The position numbers and the translations under genes were made by a program. From Streptomyces sp. NBC_00536 (GTDB taxonomy: Bacteria; Actinomycetota; Actinomycetes; Streptomycetales; Streptomycetaceae), in contig NZ_CP107819.1 of assembly GCF_036346295.1 (NCBI RefSeq), positions 7,316,001-7,380,000 on the forward strand: a stretch of DNA of 64,000 nucleotides. Direction: 5' to 3'. Under the pieces are notes generated by a model. It made no database searches. It had not been told where the DNA came from and was given only the letters and a program-made list of their open reading frames with translations. Shown one piece after another: positions 8,008 through 16,124 of this stretch (position 1 is the first letter of the stretch; each line of letters starts with the position of its first letter).

Positions 8008-8969
8008 GGCCGCACCGCGTGGGCGGTGAGGTGGGAGAGCTGGCGGGAGACGCCCTCGGCGAGAGGGGTGCGGGGCGCCCAGTCCAGGAGGGCCGCCGCC
8101 CTGGAACGGTCGGCGAGGGTGGCGTCCACGTCACCGGCCTGGGCGGGGAGCCTGTTCACCGGCACCGCGTGGCCGGTCAGTTCCTCGACCGTGGCCAGCA
8201 GGTCGAGTACGCTCGTACTGACCCCCGCCCCGACGTTCAGGACGGTCGTGCCGATCCGGCCGGTCCCGGCGGCGACGGCGGCGCGGACCACGTCACCGAC
8301 GTAGGTGAAGTCGCGCGTGTGGCTGCCGTCCCCGTAGAGATTCAGCGCCGGCCCCCCGAGGGCCGCCGTCAGGGCCCGGCCGATCAGCATGTCCGGACGC
8401 TGACGGGGCCCGTAGACGGTGAACAGGCGCAGCGCGACCGCGGTGACCGTGGACGCGGCCCGGCCGGCGTGGGCCAGGCAGAGCTGTTCCCCGGCGAGCT
8501 TGCTGACGGCGTAGGGGGACTCGGGGCTCGGCGCGGTCTCCTCGCGCGTGGCGCCCGCGCTGGTTCCGTAGACGCTGGAGGAGGAGGCATAGACGAGGCG
8601 GGGGACGCCGGCTTCCTCGCAGGCGGACAGCACGCGTTCGGTGGCGAAGACGTTGCACGCCGTGTACTCGGCGAACCGCTCGCCCCAGGAGCCGCGGACC
8701 CCCGGCAGCGCCGCCAGGTGGAAGACCGTATCGGCCCGGCGGAAGAGCGGTACCAGCGAGCAGGTCTTCAAGTCCCCTGTCACGAAGGTGAAGTTGGGAT
8801 CGCCGAGGGCTCCGGCAAGGTTGGCCGCCGCGACGGAGTCCGGGTGCGGAGCGCGGCGGTCCACGCCGACGACGGCCGTCCCGTCGGCGAGGAGGGAGTC
8901 GACGAGGTGCGATCCGATGAAACCGGCGGCGCCCGTGACCACGGCCCGGGACATCGTGTGGCCCCTCAC
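8004..8969 (-). CDS. NAD-dependent epimerase/dehydratase (extended SDR)
   Basis: A 321-residue protein with the Rossmann motif VVTGAAGFIGSH at the N-terminus, catalytic S-S-S-V-Y near residue 125 and the YxxxK pair (SPYAVSKLAGE), typical of NDP-sugar 4-epimerases/dehydratases. I use GTG 8969 because GGAGGA sits five bases before it and it overlaps the upstream glycosyltransferase stop (GTGA). Substrate is probably an NDP-hexose. It is the last gene of the leftward operon carrying the YcaO cluster and, with the glycosyltransferase, could supply a sugar for the product or a surface glycan. Confidence 0.88.
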   Translation of the reverse strand: MRGHTMSRAVVTGAAGFIGSHLVDSLLADGTAVVGVDRRAPHPDSVAAANLAGALGDPNFTFVTGDLKTCSLVPLFRRADTVFHLAALPGVRGSWGERFAEYTACNVFATERVLSACEEAGVPRLVYASSSSVYGTSAGATREETAPSPESPYAVSKLAGEQLCLAHAGRAASTVTAVALRLFTVYGPRQRPDMLIGRALTAALGGPALNLYGDGSHTRDFTYVGDVVRAAVAAGTGRIGTTVLNVGAGVSTSVLDLLATVEELTGHAVPVNRLPAQAGDVDATLADRSRAAALLDWAPRTPLAEGVSRQLSHLTAHAVRP

Positions 8970-10108
8970 CGTGCTCCTCCGGTGCCCGCGGAATCCGGCA
9001 GGCCGAGGCCCGCCACCACCCGGTCGGCCCGGCGGCGCCAGGTGTGGCGCTCCAGGAACTGCCGCCGCGCCTCGTCACCGAGCTTCCCGCGCAACGCCTC
9101 GTCGGCGACGAGTTCGGTGAGGGCGTCCACCCAGGCCTGCGGTGAACCGGACGGCCGCAGCAGGGAGTTGACCCGGTCTTCGAGGACCTCGCGCAGCACC
9201 GGCAGGTCCGAGGCGACGATGGCCCGGCCGTGGGACATGTACTCGAACAGCTTCATCGGGGAGGTCCACCGCCCGATCTCGTCGAGCCGGCCCCACGTGT
9301 ACACCTTGGGCTGGTGCGGGGCGAGGACCACGTCGAAGAGGGGGAAGTAGCCGGGCAGGGCGGCGGGCGGCCGATGCCCGTGGAAGTACACGTTGGGGTG
9401 CGGGCAGGGGTCCTCCCAGCGGGCGCGGTCCTCGGCGGTGCCGCCGACCAGATGGAAGTCGAAGGCCGGGAGCCGCCCGGCCAGGTCCAGGATGAGGTCG
9501 ATGCCGCGCCCGTCGTAGAGGTGGCCGACGTAGCCGATCCTCGGCGCGTCCGGGCGGCCCGGCAGCACCGGGGTGGCGGCCGCCGCGTGCGTCTCCGGCG
9601 GGTCCGCGGCGTCGGGTGCGACCACGACCGGCAGTCCGGGCAGGTCCGGGTACGCGCCGCGCAGGTCGCGGGCGAGTTCGTGGGTGATGACCACGACCCG
9701 CGCGAGCCGGGGATGTCCGAGCAGCTCGCGCTCGGCCCCGGGCGGCAGGTCACGGCGCAGTTGGTGGACCTCGTACACGAAGGGCGCCAGATCGGCGGTC
9801 GCGGCGAGGGCGTACGGGTCGCGCGCGTAGATGAGGTCGGGTGCGCCGTCGCCGGTCAGCAGCTCACGGATGGCCTCGCCGCGCGCGCGGTAGCCGTCCG
9901 GGGTGTGGTCGGGGGCGGGGACCAGCCGGATCGGGAACCGGTGCCGGACGCCGTAATAGGCGTACGGGTCCTCCGTGGCGGAGCCGGGCAGGGAGTGGAG
10001 GGTCACCTCGTGCCCCGCCTCGGTGAACGCGTCGCACATGCGCATCACATGGACGCCGTTCGCGAAGAACGAGGGGATGCTTCCGCCGTGCAGGTACGCG
10101 ATGCGCAT
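8966..10108 (-). CDS. Glycosyltransferase, GT-B fold (GT4-like)
   Basis: A 380-residue protein. The N-terminus RIAYLHGGSIPSFFANGVHV fits the acceptor-binding half of GT4 enzymes, and APRIGYVGHLYDGRGIDLIL opens the nucleotide-sugar half. The donor-site motif KLFEYMSHGRAIVASDLPVLRE is the EX7E-like region. ATG 10108 has GAGGAG 11 bases upstream, a rather long spacing. It overlaps the epimerase gene by four bases. A 118-bp gap separates it from the P450, so it may belong to the RiPP operon or be a separate two-gene unit. Donor and acceptor are unknown. Confidence 0.88.
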   Translation of the reverse strand: MRIAYLHGGSIPSFFANGVHVMRMCDAFTEAGHEVTLHSLPGSATEDPYAYYGVRHRFPIRLVPAPDHTPDGYRARGEAIRELLTGDGAPDLIYARDPYALAATADLAPFVYEVHQLRRDLPPGAERELLGHPRLARVVVITHELARDLRGAYPDLPGLPVVVAPDAADPPETHAAAATPVLPGRPDAPRIGYVGHLYDGRGIDLILDLAGRLPAFDFHLVGGTAEDRARWEDPCPHPNVYFHGHRPPAALPGYFPLFDVVLAPHQPKVYTWGRLDEIGRWTSPMKLFEYMSHGRAIVASDLPVLREVLEDRVNSLLRPSGSPQAWVDALTELVADEALRGKLGDEARRQFLERHTWRRRADRVVAGLGLPDSAGTGGAR

Positions 10109-10226
10109 GTCGTCAGGATCTCCTCGTGGTGGGCCCGCGGGCGCACGTGCGTGCACGTGGCCGCATGCGGTCGTCAGTGGGTGAAGGGCGGTGCGGTGTG
10201 TCGTACGTCGCCGGGCGCGCCGGCCC

Positions 10227-11414
10227 TCACCAGCGCACCGGCACCGTGCGCGGGGCCCGGGTGATCTGGCCGCGCTTCCAGTCCGGCGGGCCCGCCGCGC
10301 GGAGCCCCGGGAAACGCCCCACCAGGGCGGCCAGTGCCTCCTGGAGCTGGACCCGGGCGAGCTGCGCCCCCACGCAGAAGTGGGCGCCGTACCCGAAGGC
10401 CAGGTGCGCCGGAGCGGCCCGGGTCAGGTCGAGCAGGTCGGGCGCGTCGTGGACGTCCTCGTCGTGGTTGGCCGAGGAGGTGAGCGGGATCAGCGCTTCG
10501 CCCTCCTTGATCTCCACCCCGCTCAGCACCACGTCCCGGGTGGCCACCCGGAGGTTGGCGCCGACGGTGGCCTGCGCGTACCGCAGCAGCTCCTCCACGG
10601 CGGCCGGAACCGACTCCGGTTCACGGCACAGGAGTTGGTACCGCTCGGGCCGGTCCAGCAGCAGATGGGCCAGCCCGGCCAGCCGGTCGGCGGTGGTGCC
10701 GTAGCCGCCCGCGAGCAGCACGACGCAGAACGAGATCAGCTCGCCCTCGCTCAGCCGGTCACCCGCGTCGCGTGCCGCGATCAGCGCGCTCAGCATGTCA
10801 TCGCCCGGGTGGGCTCGTTTGGCGGCGATGAGACGGGTGAGGTAGTCGGTCATGTCGGCGACGGCCGCCAGTACTTCGGCGTCGGACACGGCGGTGACGC
10901 TGCGCATCGCGTCGTTCCAGGCGTCCAGCTGATCGCCGTCGATCCGCGGCGTGCCCAGCAGGTCGCAGATCACGGTCAGGGGGAGCGGGCGGGTGAAGGA
11001 CGCGACGAGATCGGCGGGCCGCGGACCGCGGTTCATATCCGCCAGCAACTGCCCGGCCAGCAGGGCGATGCCGCCGCGCATCGCTTCCGCCCGGCGTCCG
11101 CTGAGCGCGGGCGCGACGAGCCTGCGCAGCCGGGAGTGGTCGGGCGGGTCGGCGGCGAGGATCGAGTCCGGCAGCGTGGTCGTCCGGTTGATCCGCGGCC
11201 CCTCGCCCCGGGTGGCCCGGGCGCGGCTGAAGCACGGGTCCGCCAGGACCCGGCGGACATCGGCGTGCCGCGTCACCAGCCACGCGGGGTCACCGCTGGG
11301 CAGCCGGACCCGGATCACCGGGTCGGTGCGGCGCAGTTCGGTGAACTCGGGCACCGGGTCGAGCCCGTCCCGGTGCGGGAAGGGGAACGCCCGGATCTCT
11401 TGGGCCTGGTTCAC
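10227..11414 (-). CDS. Cytochrome P450 of the YcaO cluster
   Basis: A 395-residue bacterial class I P450. The heme loop is FGYGAHFCVGAQLARVQL, the ExxR motif is in EELLRYA, and the substrate-proximal DPPDHSRLRRLV is present. The I-helix reads LLAGGYGTTADRL: the acidic residue of the usual AGxETT/AGxDTT is glycine, which may alter proton delivery or indicate non-standard chemistry. GTG 11414 overlaps the methyltransferase stop (GTGA) and follows GGAGGG. Its electron donor is probably the 3Fe-4S ferredoxin at 15016. As part of a peptide-modifying operon it likely hydroxylates or cross-links the peptide; this is inference. Confidence 0.92.
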   Translation of the reverse strand: MNQAQEIRAFPFPHRDGLDPVPEFTELRRTDPVIRVRLPSGDPAWLVTRHADVRRVLADPCFSRARATRGEGPRINRTTTLPDSILAADPPDHSRLRRLVAPALSGRRAEAMRGGIALLAGQLLADMNRGPRPADLVASFTRPLPLTVICDLLGTPRIDGDQLDAWNDAMRSVTAVSDAEVLAAVADMTDYLTRLIAAKRAHPGDDMLSALIAARDAGDRLSEGELISFCVVLLAGGYGTTADRLAGLAHLLLDRPERYQLLCREPESVPAAVEELLRYAQATVGANLRVATRDVVLSGVEIKEGEALIPLTSSANHDEDVHDAPDLLDLTRAAPAHLAFGYGAHFCVGAQLARVQLQEALAALVGRFPGLRAAGPPDWKRGQITRAPRTVPVRW

Positions 11415-12157
11415 GCGCCCTCCGCCCTTTCGTAGACGGAGACGTGGTAGCCGCTGTCGCGGGTGAAGGGCGCTCCGGTCCAGCCGCCCCAGCGCTCCTT
11501 GAGCCGCAACCCGGCCCGGAACGCCATCAGGTCGAGTTCCCCGTGGCCCGCGTACCGGAACTCCACGCGCAGGTGCCGGGTCCGCCCGTCCTCGTGGATG
11601 ACGTAGTGCGAGCGGTAGCGCTGGGTGGACGGGTCGAGCGTGCGGTGGCACAGCACCAGGTGGCCTGGGCCCTCGGCGACGATTTCGGGGCCGGCCGCCG
11701 TCGCCAGGGCCTCGGGCACGTGGGCGTCCAGGACGAAGAGGCCGCCCGGGGCGAGCCGCGCCGCGGCGTTGGCGACGCAGCGCATCTGTGCCGCCTGGTC
11801 CGGCAGTTCGGCGAAGGTGCCGCCCGCGAGGTAGACCAGGCTGAAGGTCCCGCTCACCGGAACGTCGGCGAAGTCCCCTATCGTCACCGGCGTCCCGGCG
11901 CCGCCGGGCTTCGCGTGCAGGCGGCGGACCATCGACTCCGACCCGTCGACGCCGTGCACCTCGATGCCGAGTTCGCGCAGGGGCAGCGCCAACCGGCCGG
12001 TGCCGACGCCGAGTTCGAGGACCGGCCCGGCGCCCGCGAGGGCGGCGAGGGCTTCGACGGTCGCTCCGGTGATGCCGGGCTTCGCGAACCAGCGGTCGTA
12101 GTCGTCGGCGAACTCGGTGGCATAGCCGGGGCGGTACTCCGGGACGTCGGCGTGCAC
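11411..12157 (-). CDS. Class I SAM-dependent methyltransferase
   Basis: A 248-residue protein with SAM motif I VLELGVGTGRLALPL, motif II acid VHGVDGSESMV, and LVYLAGGTFAEL / LAPGGLFVLDAHV as motifs III-IV. GTG 12157 is preceded by AGGAG at six bases. It is downstream of the YcaO gene (9-bp gap) and coupled to the P450, so methylation of the peptide product (N-, O- or C-terminal) is likely. The target atom cannot be read from sequence. Confidence 0.9.
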   Translation of the reverse strand: MHADVPEYRPGYATEFADDYDRWFAKPGITGATVEALAALAGAGPVLELGVGTGRLALPLRELGIEVHGVDGSESMVRRLHAKPGGAGTPVTIGDFADVPVSGTFSLVYLAGGTFAELPDQAAQMRCVANAAARLAPGGLFVLDAHVPEALATAAGPEIVAEGPGHLVLCHRTLDPSTQRYRSHYVIHEDGRTRHLRVEFRYAGHGELDLMAFRAGLRLKERWGGWTGAPFTRDSGYHVSVYERAEGA

Positions 12158-12166
12158 GGGTGGCTC

Positions 12167-13360
12167 CTAACCGAAGGGGTGGGGGTGACCGGCGCCGCCA
12201 CCGGACGGCAGCGGAAGGGCTCCGGGGGCGAGTACGCGGACCACCCGCACCCCCGCCTCGCGGGCGGGCGCGGAGGTGGTGTCGACCAGGACCACGTCCT
12301 GCCCGGTGTGCCCGGAGAGCACATCGAGCGGGTCGGGCGCGTCGGGGGCCGCGGGCGGGCCGGGGGAGCCTGGCGGGTCCGTCGCGCCCGCGGCCCCGGC
12401 CGCGTCCCCGGGACCGGGCCCCGCGCCGGGACGTACGCCCCACAGTCGCAGGCTGTCCTGCCGGTGGTAGGCCCACAGCGCGTGCTGGACCGCGGACGCG
12501 GGCGGGGTGGCGCCCCGCCACCGCTGCCAGGCCCGGCGCGCGACCTCCGTCCCCATGCTCCACCGGACCATGAGCGCCTCGTACGCGGCCTTCTCCACCA
12601 GGGAGTTGAGGGCGGGTGCGCCGTCCGAGGGCCCGCAGCGCGCCCCGAACGCCTGGCCGGTGCCGTTGGGCCGGTGCAGGCACACGACGACACAGGCGGC
12701 TCTGGCCGGGGCGGGCAGGGCGAAGACGGTCGCCGTCAGACCGCGCTCCCGGACGAACCCGGCCAGCGGCGGCGGCAGGGCGGCCGCGACCGGGCCCGGC
12801 GGCCGGTCCGCGAGGCCGTACCAGCTGCGGCGGATCAGATCGCGTTCCAGTACCTCCCACGCCGCGTGCCGGATCGCCGCCGCCGCGTCGGGGTGCGCGG
12901 CGATGCCGGTGGAACCGGACGACTGCGCGGCGTCGCAACCGGCCGGGGGCCGGTGGTGGAGGAACGCCGAGCCCGCCGGGACGAACACCTCCGCGCCCCC
13001 GGCCGTCCGGCCCCGCACCCACAGCCGCCGGGTGTCCGCCCGCGGCTGCTCCCCCGGCTGCGGCCGGGGCTCGACGGCGGGGATCCCCCCGCGCTTCAAC
13101 TCCGTGAAGGTGCCCACCAGTTCAGGGACCGCCTCGGCCTCCCGGCCCGCCATCACGTTTCCTAGCCGCTCCAGCAGCTCCCCGCGGGCACCCAGGGCCA
13201 CCCGGGCCCGGTCGTGCCCGGCGGCGCTGCCGACCAGCACCGGCGATCCGCCCGCCGCGCTCGTCGGCTCGAAGGCCGCCGAGCGGGCCGCGACCCGGGC
13301 GAACAGGATCCGTGGATGCGCGGGATGGGGCGTGAACACCTGGGGCGCCCATGCCGTCAC
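12167..13360 (-). CDS. YcaO domain protein (RiPP backbone-modifying enzyme)
   Basis: A 397-residue protein. Residues 147-182 hold the YcaO core: SSGSTGIAAHPD followed by AIRHAAWEVLERDLIRRSWYG, with E169 and E172 placed as ATP/Mg ligands; a second acidic helix (VEKAAYE, E256/E261) completes the site. The C-terminus is proline-rich (HPHPFG), resembling the PxPxP tails of azoline-forming YcaO proteins. YcaO enzymes use ATP to activate peptide amides, giving azolines, thioamides or amidines. No fused or neighbouring E1-like or TfuA partner is visible. GTG 13360 overlaps the HExxH gene (GTGA) after GAGGAA. The middle C-terminal region is Gly/Ala/Pro-rich (about residues 285-345). Confidence 0.88.
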   Translation of the reverse strand: MTAWAPQVFTPHPAHPRILFARVAARSAAFEPTSAAGGSPVLVGSAAGHDRARVALGARGELLERLGNVMAGREAEAVPELVGTFTELKRGGIPAVEPRPQPGEQPRADTRRLWVRGRTAGGAEVFVPAGSAFLHHRPPAGCDAAQSSGSTGIAAHPDAAAAIRHAAWEVLERDLIRRSWYGLADRPPGPVAAALPPPLAGFVRERGLTATVFALPAPARAACVVVCLHRPNGTGQAFGARCGPSDGAPALNSLVEKAAYEALMVRWSMGTEVARRAWQRWRGATPPASAVQHALWAYHRQDSLRLWGVRPGAGPGPGDAAGAAGATDPPGSPGPPAAPDAPDPLDVLSGHTGQDVVLVDTTSAPAREAGVRVVRVLAPGALPLPSGGGAGHPHPFG

Positions 13361-14358
13361 GCGCTTCCTCCGAGGACGTCGGCGCACTGCGCGAGCAGCT
13401 CTTTCCCGTGGTCGCTCAGCTGGTCCGCGTGGGCGTTCAGGGCGTCGACGGCCTGGTACGCCGATCCCCGCAGCGCATCGTGGCGGGCACCGACCGCCGG
13501 GCCGCCCGGTCCCTCGGGCCCGACCAGCCGGCGGTACAGCAACACGCTGCGGGCGAGCACCACGGTCTGCTGGAACAGGCCGGTGAGCGGCCGCGGGTCG
13601 GCCCGTAGCGGTGTCTCGACGAGCAGTTCGCCACCACGCTCCGAGCCACCGCGCTCCGAGCCACCGTGCTCCGAGGCGCCGCGGTCAGTGGCGTCCGTAC
13701 CCCGGGGGCCGTCGGGCAGCAGGAAGGGCTCGGTCATGGCCGCCGCGTTGCACCGCGTGTGCGCCCCCTCGTGCACCAGCGCCTCGGCGAACCGCACCGG
13801 GCCGGGCAGTCCGGCGCCGCTCGTCGTCAGGCGGGCGCGGTGGACCAGTACGGCGCCGTGCACGGTGAAGTCCGTGAAGCCGTCGATCGCCTCGCCGTCC
13901 AGCAGCGCGATCTCGGTGACCGTCTCCCGTACCTCCGCGGCCGCCGCGGGCCAGACCCGCGTCAGCAGGGCGACGGCCCGGGCCAGGGCCTCCCGTTCGG
14001 ACGCGCGCCAGGCGACGACCTCCGCCGTGACCACCTGGCCGTCCGCGTCCAGACGGGCCGGGATGCTCCGCAGCGCGCGGGCCACACTGCGCGTCAGGTG
14101 GCCCTGCGGGTCGGCGGGCCCGAGGGCGGACGGTGACGCGCCGTCGAGCCGGTCCGTCAACGTCCGTCGCCGCTCCGGGTCCAGCGGGCCGGTCCGCAGC
14201 GCCCGCGCCGCGAGGTGGGCGACCTCGGCGACCGCCGGACGGCGCAGGCCGTCGGGGCCCGGCGACGGCAGCCCGGCGCGTTCGAGCACGCGCCCCACGC
14301 GGCGCAGCAGTTCGGTCCGCTCGCGGACGGCTTCCTCCGCATCCGGCTGGACACGCAT
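13357..14358 (-). CDS. HExxH-type putative peptide beta-hydroxylase
   Basis: A 333-residue protein, ATG 14358 with GGAGAG upstream. The motif FAEALVHEGAHTRCNAA (H196, E197, H200) and the arrangement ALLDGEAIDGFTDF-TVHGAVLVHRA upstream match the HExxH family of putative peptide-modifying proteins found beside YcaO and other RiPP genes; members are proposed to be alpha-ketoglutarate/iron beta-hydroxylases rather than proteases. A short Gly-Ser-Glu-Arg repeat (GGSERGGSERGGE, bases about 13628-13680) lies after the motif. It is the first modifying gene after the precursor and couples to the YcaO. Assignment rests on the motif and neighbourhood. Confidence 0.75.
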   Translation of the reverse strand: MRVQPDAEEAVRERTELLRRVGRVLERAGLPSPGPDGLRRPAVAEVAHLAARALRTGPLDPERRRTLTDRLDGASPSALGPADPQGHLTRSVARALRSIPARLDADGQVVTAEVVAWRASEREALARAVALLTRVWPAAAAEVRETVTEIALLDGEAIDGFTDFTVHGAVLVHRARLTTSGAGLPGPVRFAEALVHEGAHTRCNAAAMTEPFLLPDGPRGTDATDRGASEHGGSERGGSERGGELLVETPLRADPRPLTGLFQQTVVLARSVLLYRRLVGPEGPGGPAVGARHDALRGSAYQAVDALNAHADQLSDHGKELLAQCADVLGGSA

Positions 14359-14405
14359 GCTCTCTCCTGCTTTCTCCCGCTCTCACCCGGGTCTTCGGCA
14401 GCGAA

Positions 14406-14433
14406 GTGCGGCGGGCCGCAGGGCCCGCCGCAC
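14406..14433 (-). terminator. Intercistronic hairpin between precursor and modifying genes
   Basis: GTGCGGCGGGCC (14406-14417) and its exact complement (14422-14433) form a 12-bp stem with a 4-base loop between the precursor stop (14454) and the next start (14358). In RiPP operons such hairpins often act as leaky terminators or mRNA stabilisers that keep precursor levels above enzyme levels. No U-tract follows. Confidence 0.6.
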
Positions 14434-14453
14434 TGAGTGCAGATGCGCCGTCG

Positions 14454-14534
14454 CTAGTCGCGGGAGGGGATGTCAATCATCAGCGCGAGTTCGGGAAGGT
14501 CCTCGTCCGCGAGCTGTTCGATCTCCTCGTTCAT
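14454..14534 (-). CDS. Candidate RiPP precursor peptide, 26 residues
   Basis: The frame encodes MNEEIEQLADEDLPELAL followed by MIDIPSRD and a TAG stop. The start ATG 14534 has a strong GGGAG ribosome site five bases upstream. An in-frame ATG at 14594 would add 20 residues but lacks a comparable site. The peptide is acidic and amphipathic (leader-like), ending in a short segment with I, D, P, one S, R and D. There is no Cys, Thr or Tyr. It is the first gene of the leftward HExxH-YcaO-methyltransferase-P450 operon and is separated from it by a hairpin, the standard layout for a precursor. Identification is by position, ribosome site and composition. Confidence 0.72.
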   Translation of the reverse strand: MNEEIEQLADEDLPELALMIDIPSRD

Positions 14535-15015
14535 TGACGCTCCCTTCACCTCACCGGCCCGGCCGTGTTCGGTCGGATCCACCGGCAGCGTCATCGTGTG
14601 GGGCGCGGTGGGCGCGGCCAAGGGTGACCGGGCGGCCACACGGGGTATCCGGACGCCTTCACCGAGTCCGGAATCCGGCTTGCCGCCATGCCGCGCGGCC
14701 GTCGCCGTGGTCCGGGACCGGCCGCTCGGCGCCCCGCGCCGCCCGGCCGTCGTACCCCTGCGAGCTGCTACGCCCCGGTCGGCCGGGCGCCGGTGGCGGC
14801 GACCGGGTGCGGAACCGGTCCACGGTCCGGTTCCGGCCTCCCGGCGTACGCCGGGCCGGGGTGAAGATGTCCGGATGACACGGCCTATCGCCCGGCGGGA
14901 GGGGCAGGTAGTGGGCTGACGGAATCCTCCTGCGCCCCACGGGCGCCGTACGCCCGTGTTCTTTCACGAGCGGGGGAGTCCATGGCGGGGACTTCACAGG
15001 GAGGGAAGGGAACGC
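14535..15015. promoter_or_regulatory. Divergent control region of the RiPP cluster
   Basis: These 481 bases lie between the leftward precursor and rightward ferredoxin starts and should contain both promoters. Visible elements are a perfect 14-bp palindrome CCGGCGTACGCCGG at 14841-14854 and an inverted repeat CACGGGCG-CCGTA-CGCCCGTG at 14938-14958, the latter only about 60 bases before the ferredoxin start and a plausible operator. No protein-coding gene is supported here, and no regulator gene is visible within the cluster. Confidence 0.45.
14938..14958. promoter_or_regulatory. Inverted repeat upstream of ferredoxin gene
   Basis: Two perfect 8-base arms (CACGGGCG / CGCCCGTG) flank CCGTA. 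The size and position suit a repressor or activator site in the divergent promoter; a hairpin role in RNA is also possible. Confidence 0.4.
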
Positions 15016-15270
15016 ATGACGGGGGACTGGCAGCTCGACGTCGATACGCGGCGCTGCATCGGTTCGGGGGTGTGCGCGAGCGCGGCCCCCGGCCGCTTCG
15101 TGATCGACTCCGCGGCCGACGGAACCCGCAGGTCGCGGCCGACCGCCCCGCGCGTCCCTTCCGATGACGCGGTGCTGGACGCGGCCTTCACCTGTCCGGT
15201 GGAGGCCATTTCGGTCGTCGAGCTGGACAGCGGGCTGACGCTCTTTCCCGAAGGCGGTGAACACCACTGA
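15016..15270 (+). CDS. 3Fe-4S ferredoxin
   Basis: An 84-residue acidic ferredoxin with the C-x5-C signature RRCIGSGVCASAAPGRF and a distal CPVEAISVVE, the pattern of actinobacterial 3Fe-4S ferredoxins that serve P450s. ATG 15016 has AAGGGA just upstream. The stop overlaps the sulfotransferase start (TGATG). It probably passes electrons to the cluster P450 at 10227-11414, although a role with the second P450 at 46590 cannot be excluded. Confidence 0.9.
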   Translation: MTGDWQLDVDTRRCIGSGVCASAAPGRFVIDSAADGTRRSRPTAPRVPSDDAVLDAAFTCPVEAISVVELDSGLTLFPEGGEHH

Positions 15271-16124
15271 TGACGACGGACCCCTCGCCCCTTCGCGGAT
15301 CCACCCCCGCGTCCTCACCGGCATCCGATGTCTACGTCCTCTCCTTCCCCAAGTGCGGGCGCACCTGGCTGCGGGTCCTGATGGCCAAGGCCATCTCACT
15401 GCACTGGGGACTTCCGATGGAGCTGTGCCGCGACCTGCGGCTGGAGGAGTTCAGCGCCGTGGATCCGCGGATTCCGACGATCACCTTCTGGCACGACGAC
15501 CGGGTGGGCTGGCGCACACCCGCCCAGCTGTCCACGGACAAGGAGCCCTACCGGGGCTCGCGGGTGGTGTTCCTGACCCGGGACCTGCGGGACACGACGG
15601 TCTCCTACTACTTCCAGCGCAGCTTGCGGCCGGACAACCCGTACGCGGGCCCGCTCGGAGAGTTCATCGGTGAGGCCGAGGGGAGCCTGCGCACCTGTGT
15701 GGAGTTCTGGAACATCTGGCAGGCCCGCCAGGACGTGCCCCGCGCCTTCCTCCTCACCTCCTACGAACGTCTCGCGAGCGACACCGCCGGTGAACTCGGG
15801 CGGATCATGGACTTCTGCGGCCTCCCGGACGTCGGACCGCGGGCGCTGGCCGAAGCGGTGGCCTTCGCCAGCTTCCCCAGCATGCGCGCGATGGAACTCA
15901 GTGACGCCTTCGACTCGGAGCGCCTGCGGCCCGGCAAACCCGGCGAGCCCGAGTCCTTCAAGACGCGCCGAGGGATCATCGGGGGATTCCGCGACTACCT
16001 GACGCGGTCCCAGACCGACGGGATCGACGAGCTGATCCGGACCGCGCTGGTGCCCGAGTGGCACGCGCTGGCGTTCGCCGCGGACGGTCTCCACGGCGAA
16101 CCGCCCGGCGCCGCTCAGTCGTGA
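15270..16124 (+). CDS. Sulfotransferase (PAPS-dependent)
   Basis: A 284-residue protein. SFPKCGRTWLRVLMAKA near residue 25 is the 5'-phosphosulfate binding loop, and VVFLTRDLRDTTVSYYFQ near residue 95 is the 3'-phosphate binding motif of cytosolic-type sulfotransferases; RLRPGKPGEPESFKTRRG fits the C-terminal RKG-like region. It starts on the ferredoxin stop (ATG 15270). A sulfotransferase in a RiPP locus suggests O-sulfation of a hydroxyl introduced by the P450 or HExxH enzyme, since the precursor lacks tyrosine and threonine. Confidence 0.9.
   Translation: MTTDPSPLRGSTPASSPASDVYVLSFPKCGRTWLRVLMAKAISLHWGLPMELCRDLRLEEFSAVDPRIPTITFWHDDRVGWRTPAQLSTDKEPYRGSRVVFLTRDLRDTTVSYYFQRSLRPDNPYAGPLGEFIGEAEGSLRTCVEFWNIWQARQDVPRAFLLTSYERLASDTAGELGRIMDFCGLPDVGPRALAEAVAFASFPSMRAMELSDAFDSERLRPGKPGEPESFKTRRGIIGGFRDYLTRSQTDGIDELIRTALVPEWHALAFAADGLHGEPPGAAQS

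Noticed and set aside
14841..14854. Palindrome CCGGCGTACGCCGG as a defined operator
   Set aside because: Short G+C palindromes are frequent in this background and it is not repeated at another cluster promoter; kept only as a note in the control region.
14659..15399. A leftward frame across the RiPP divergent promoter
   Set aside because: It runs antisense to the ferredoxin and sulfotransferase and has no ribosome site or recognisable domain.
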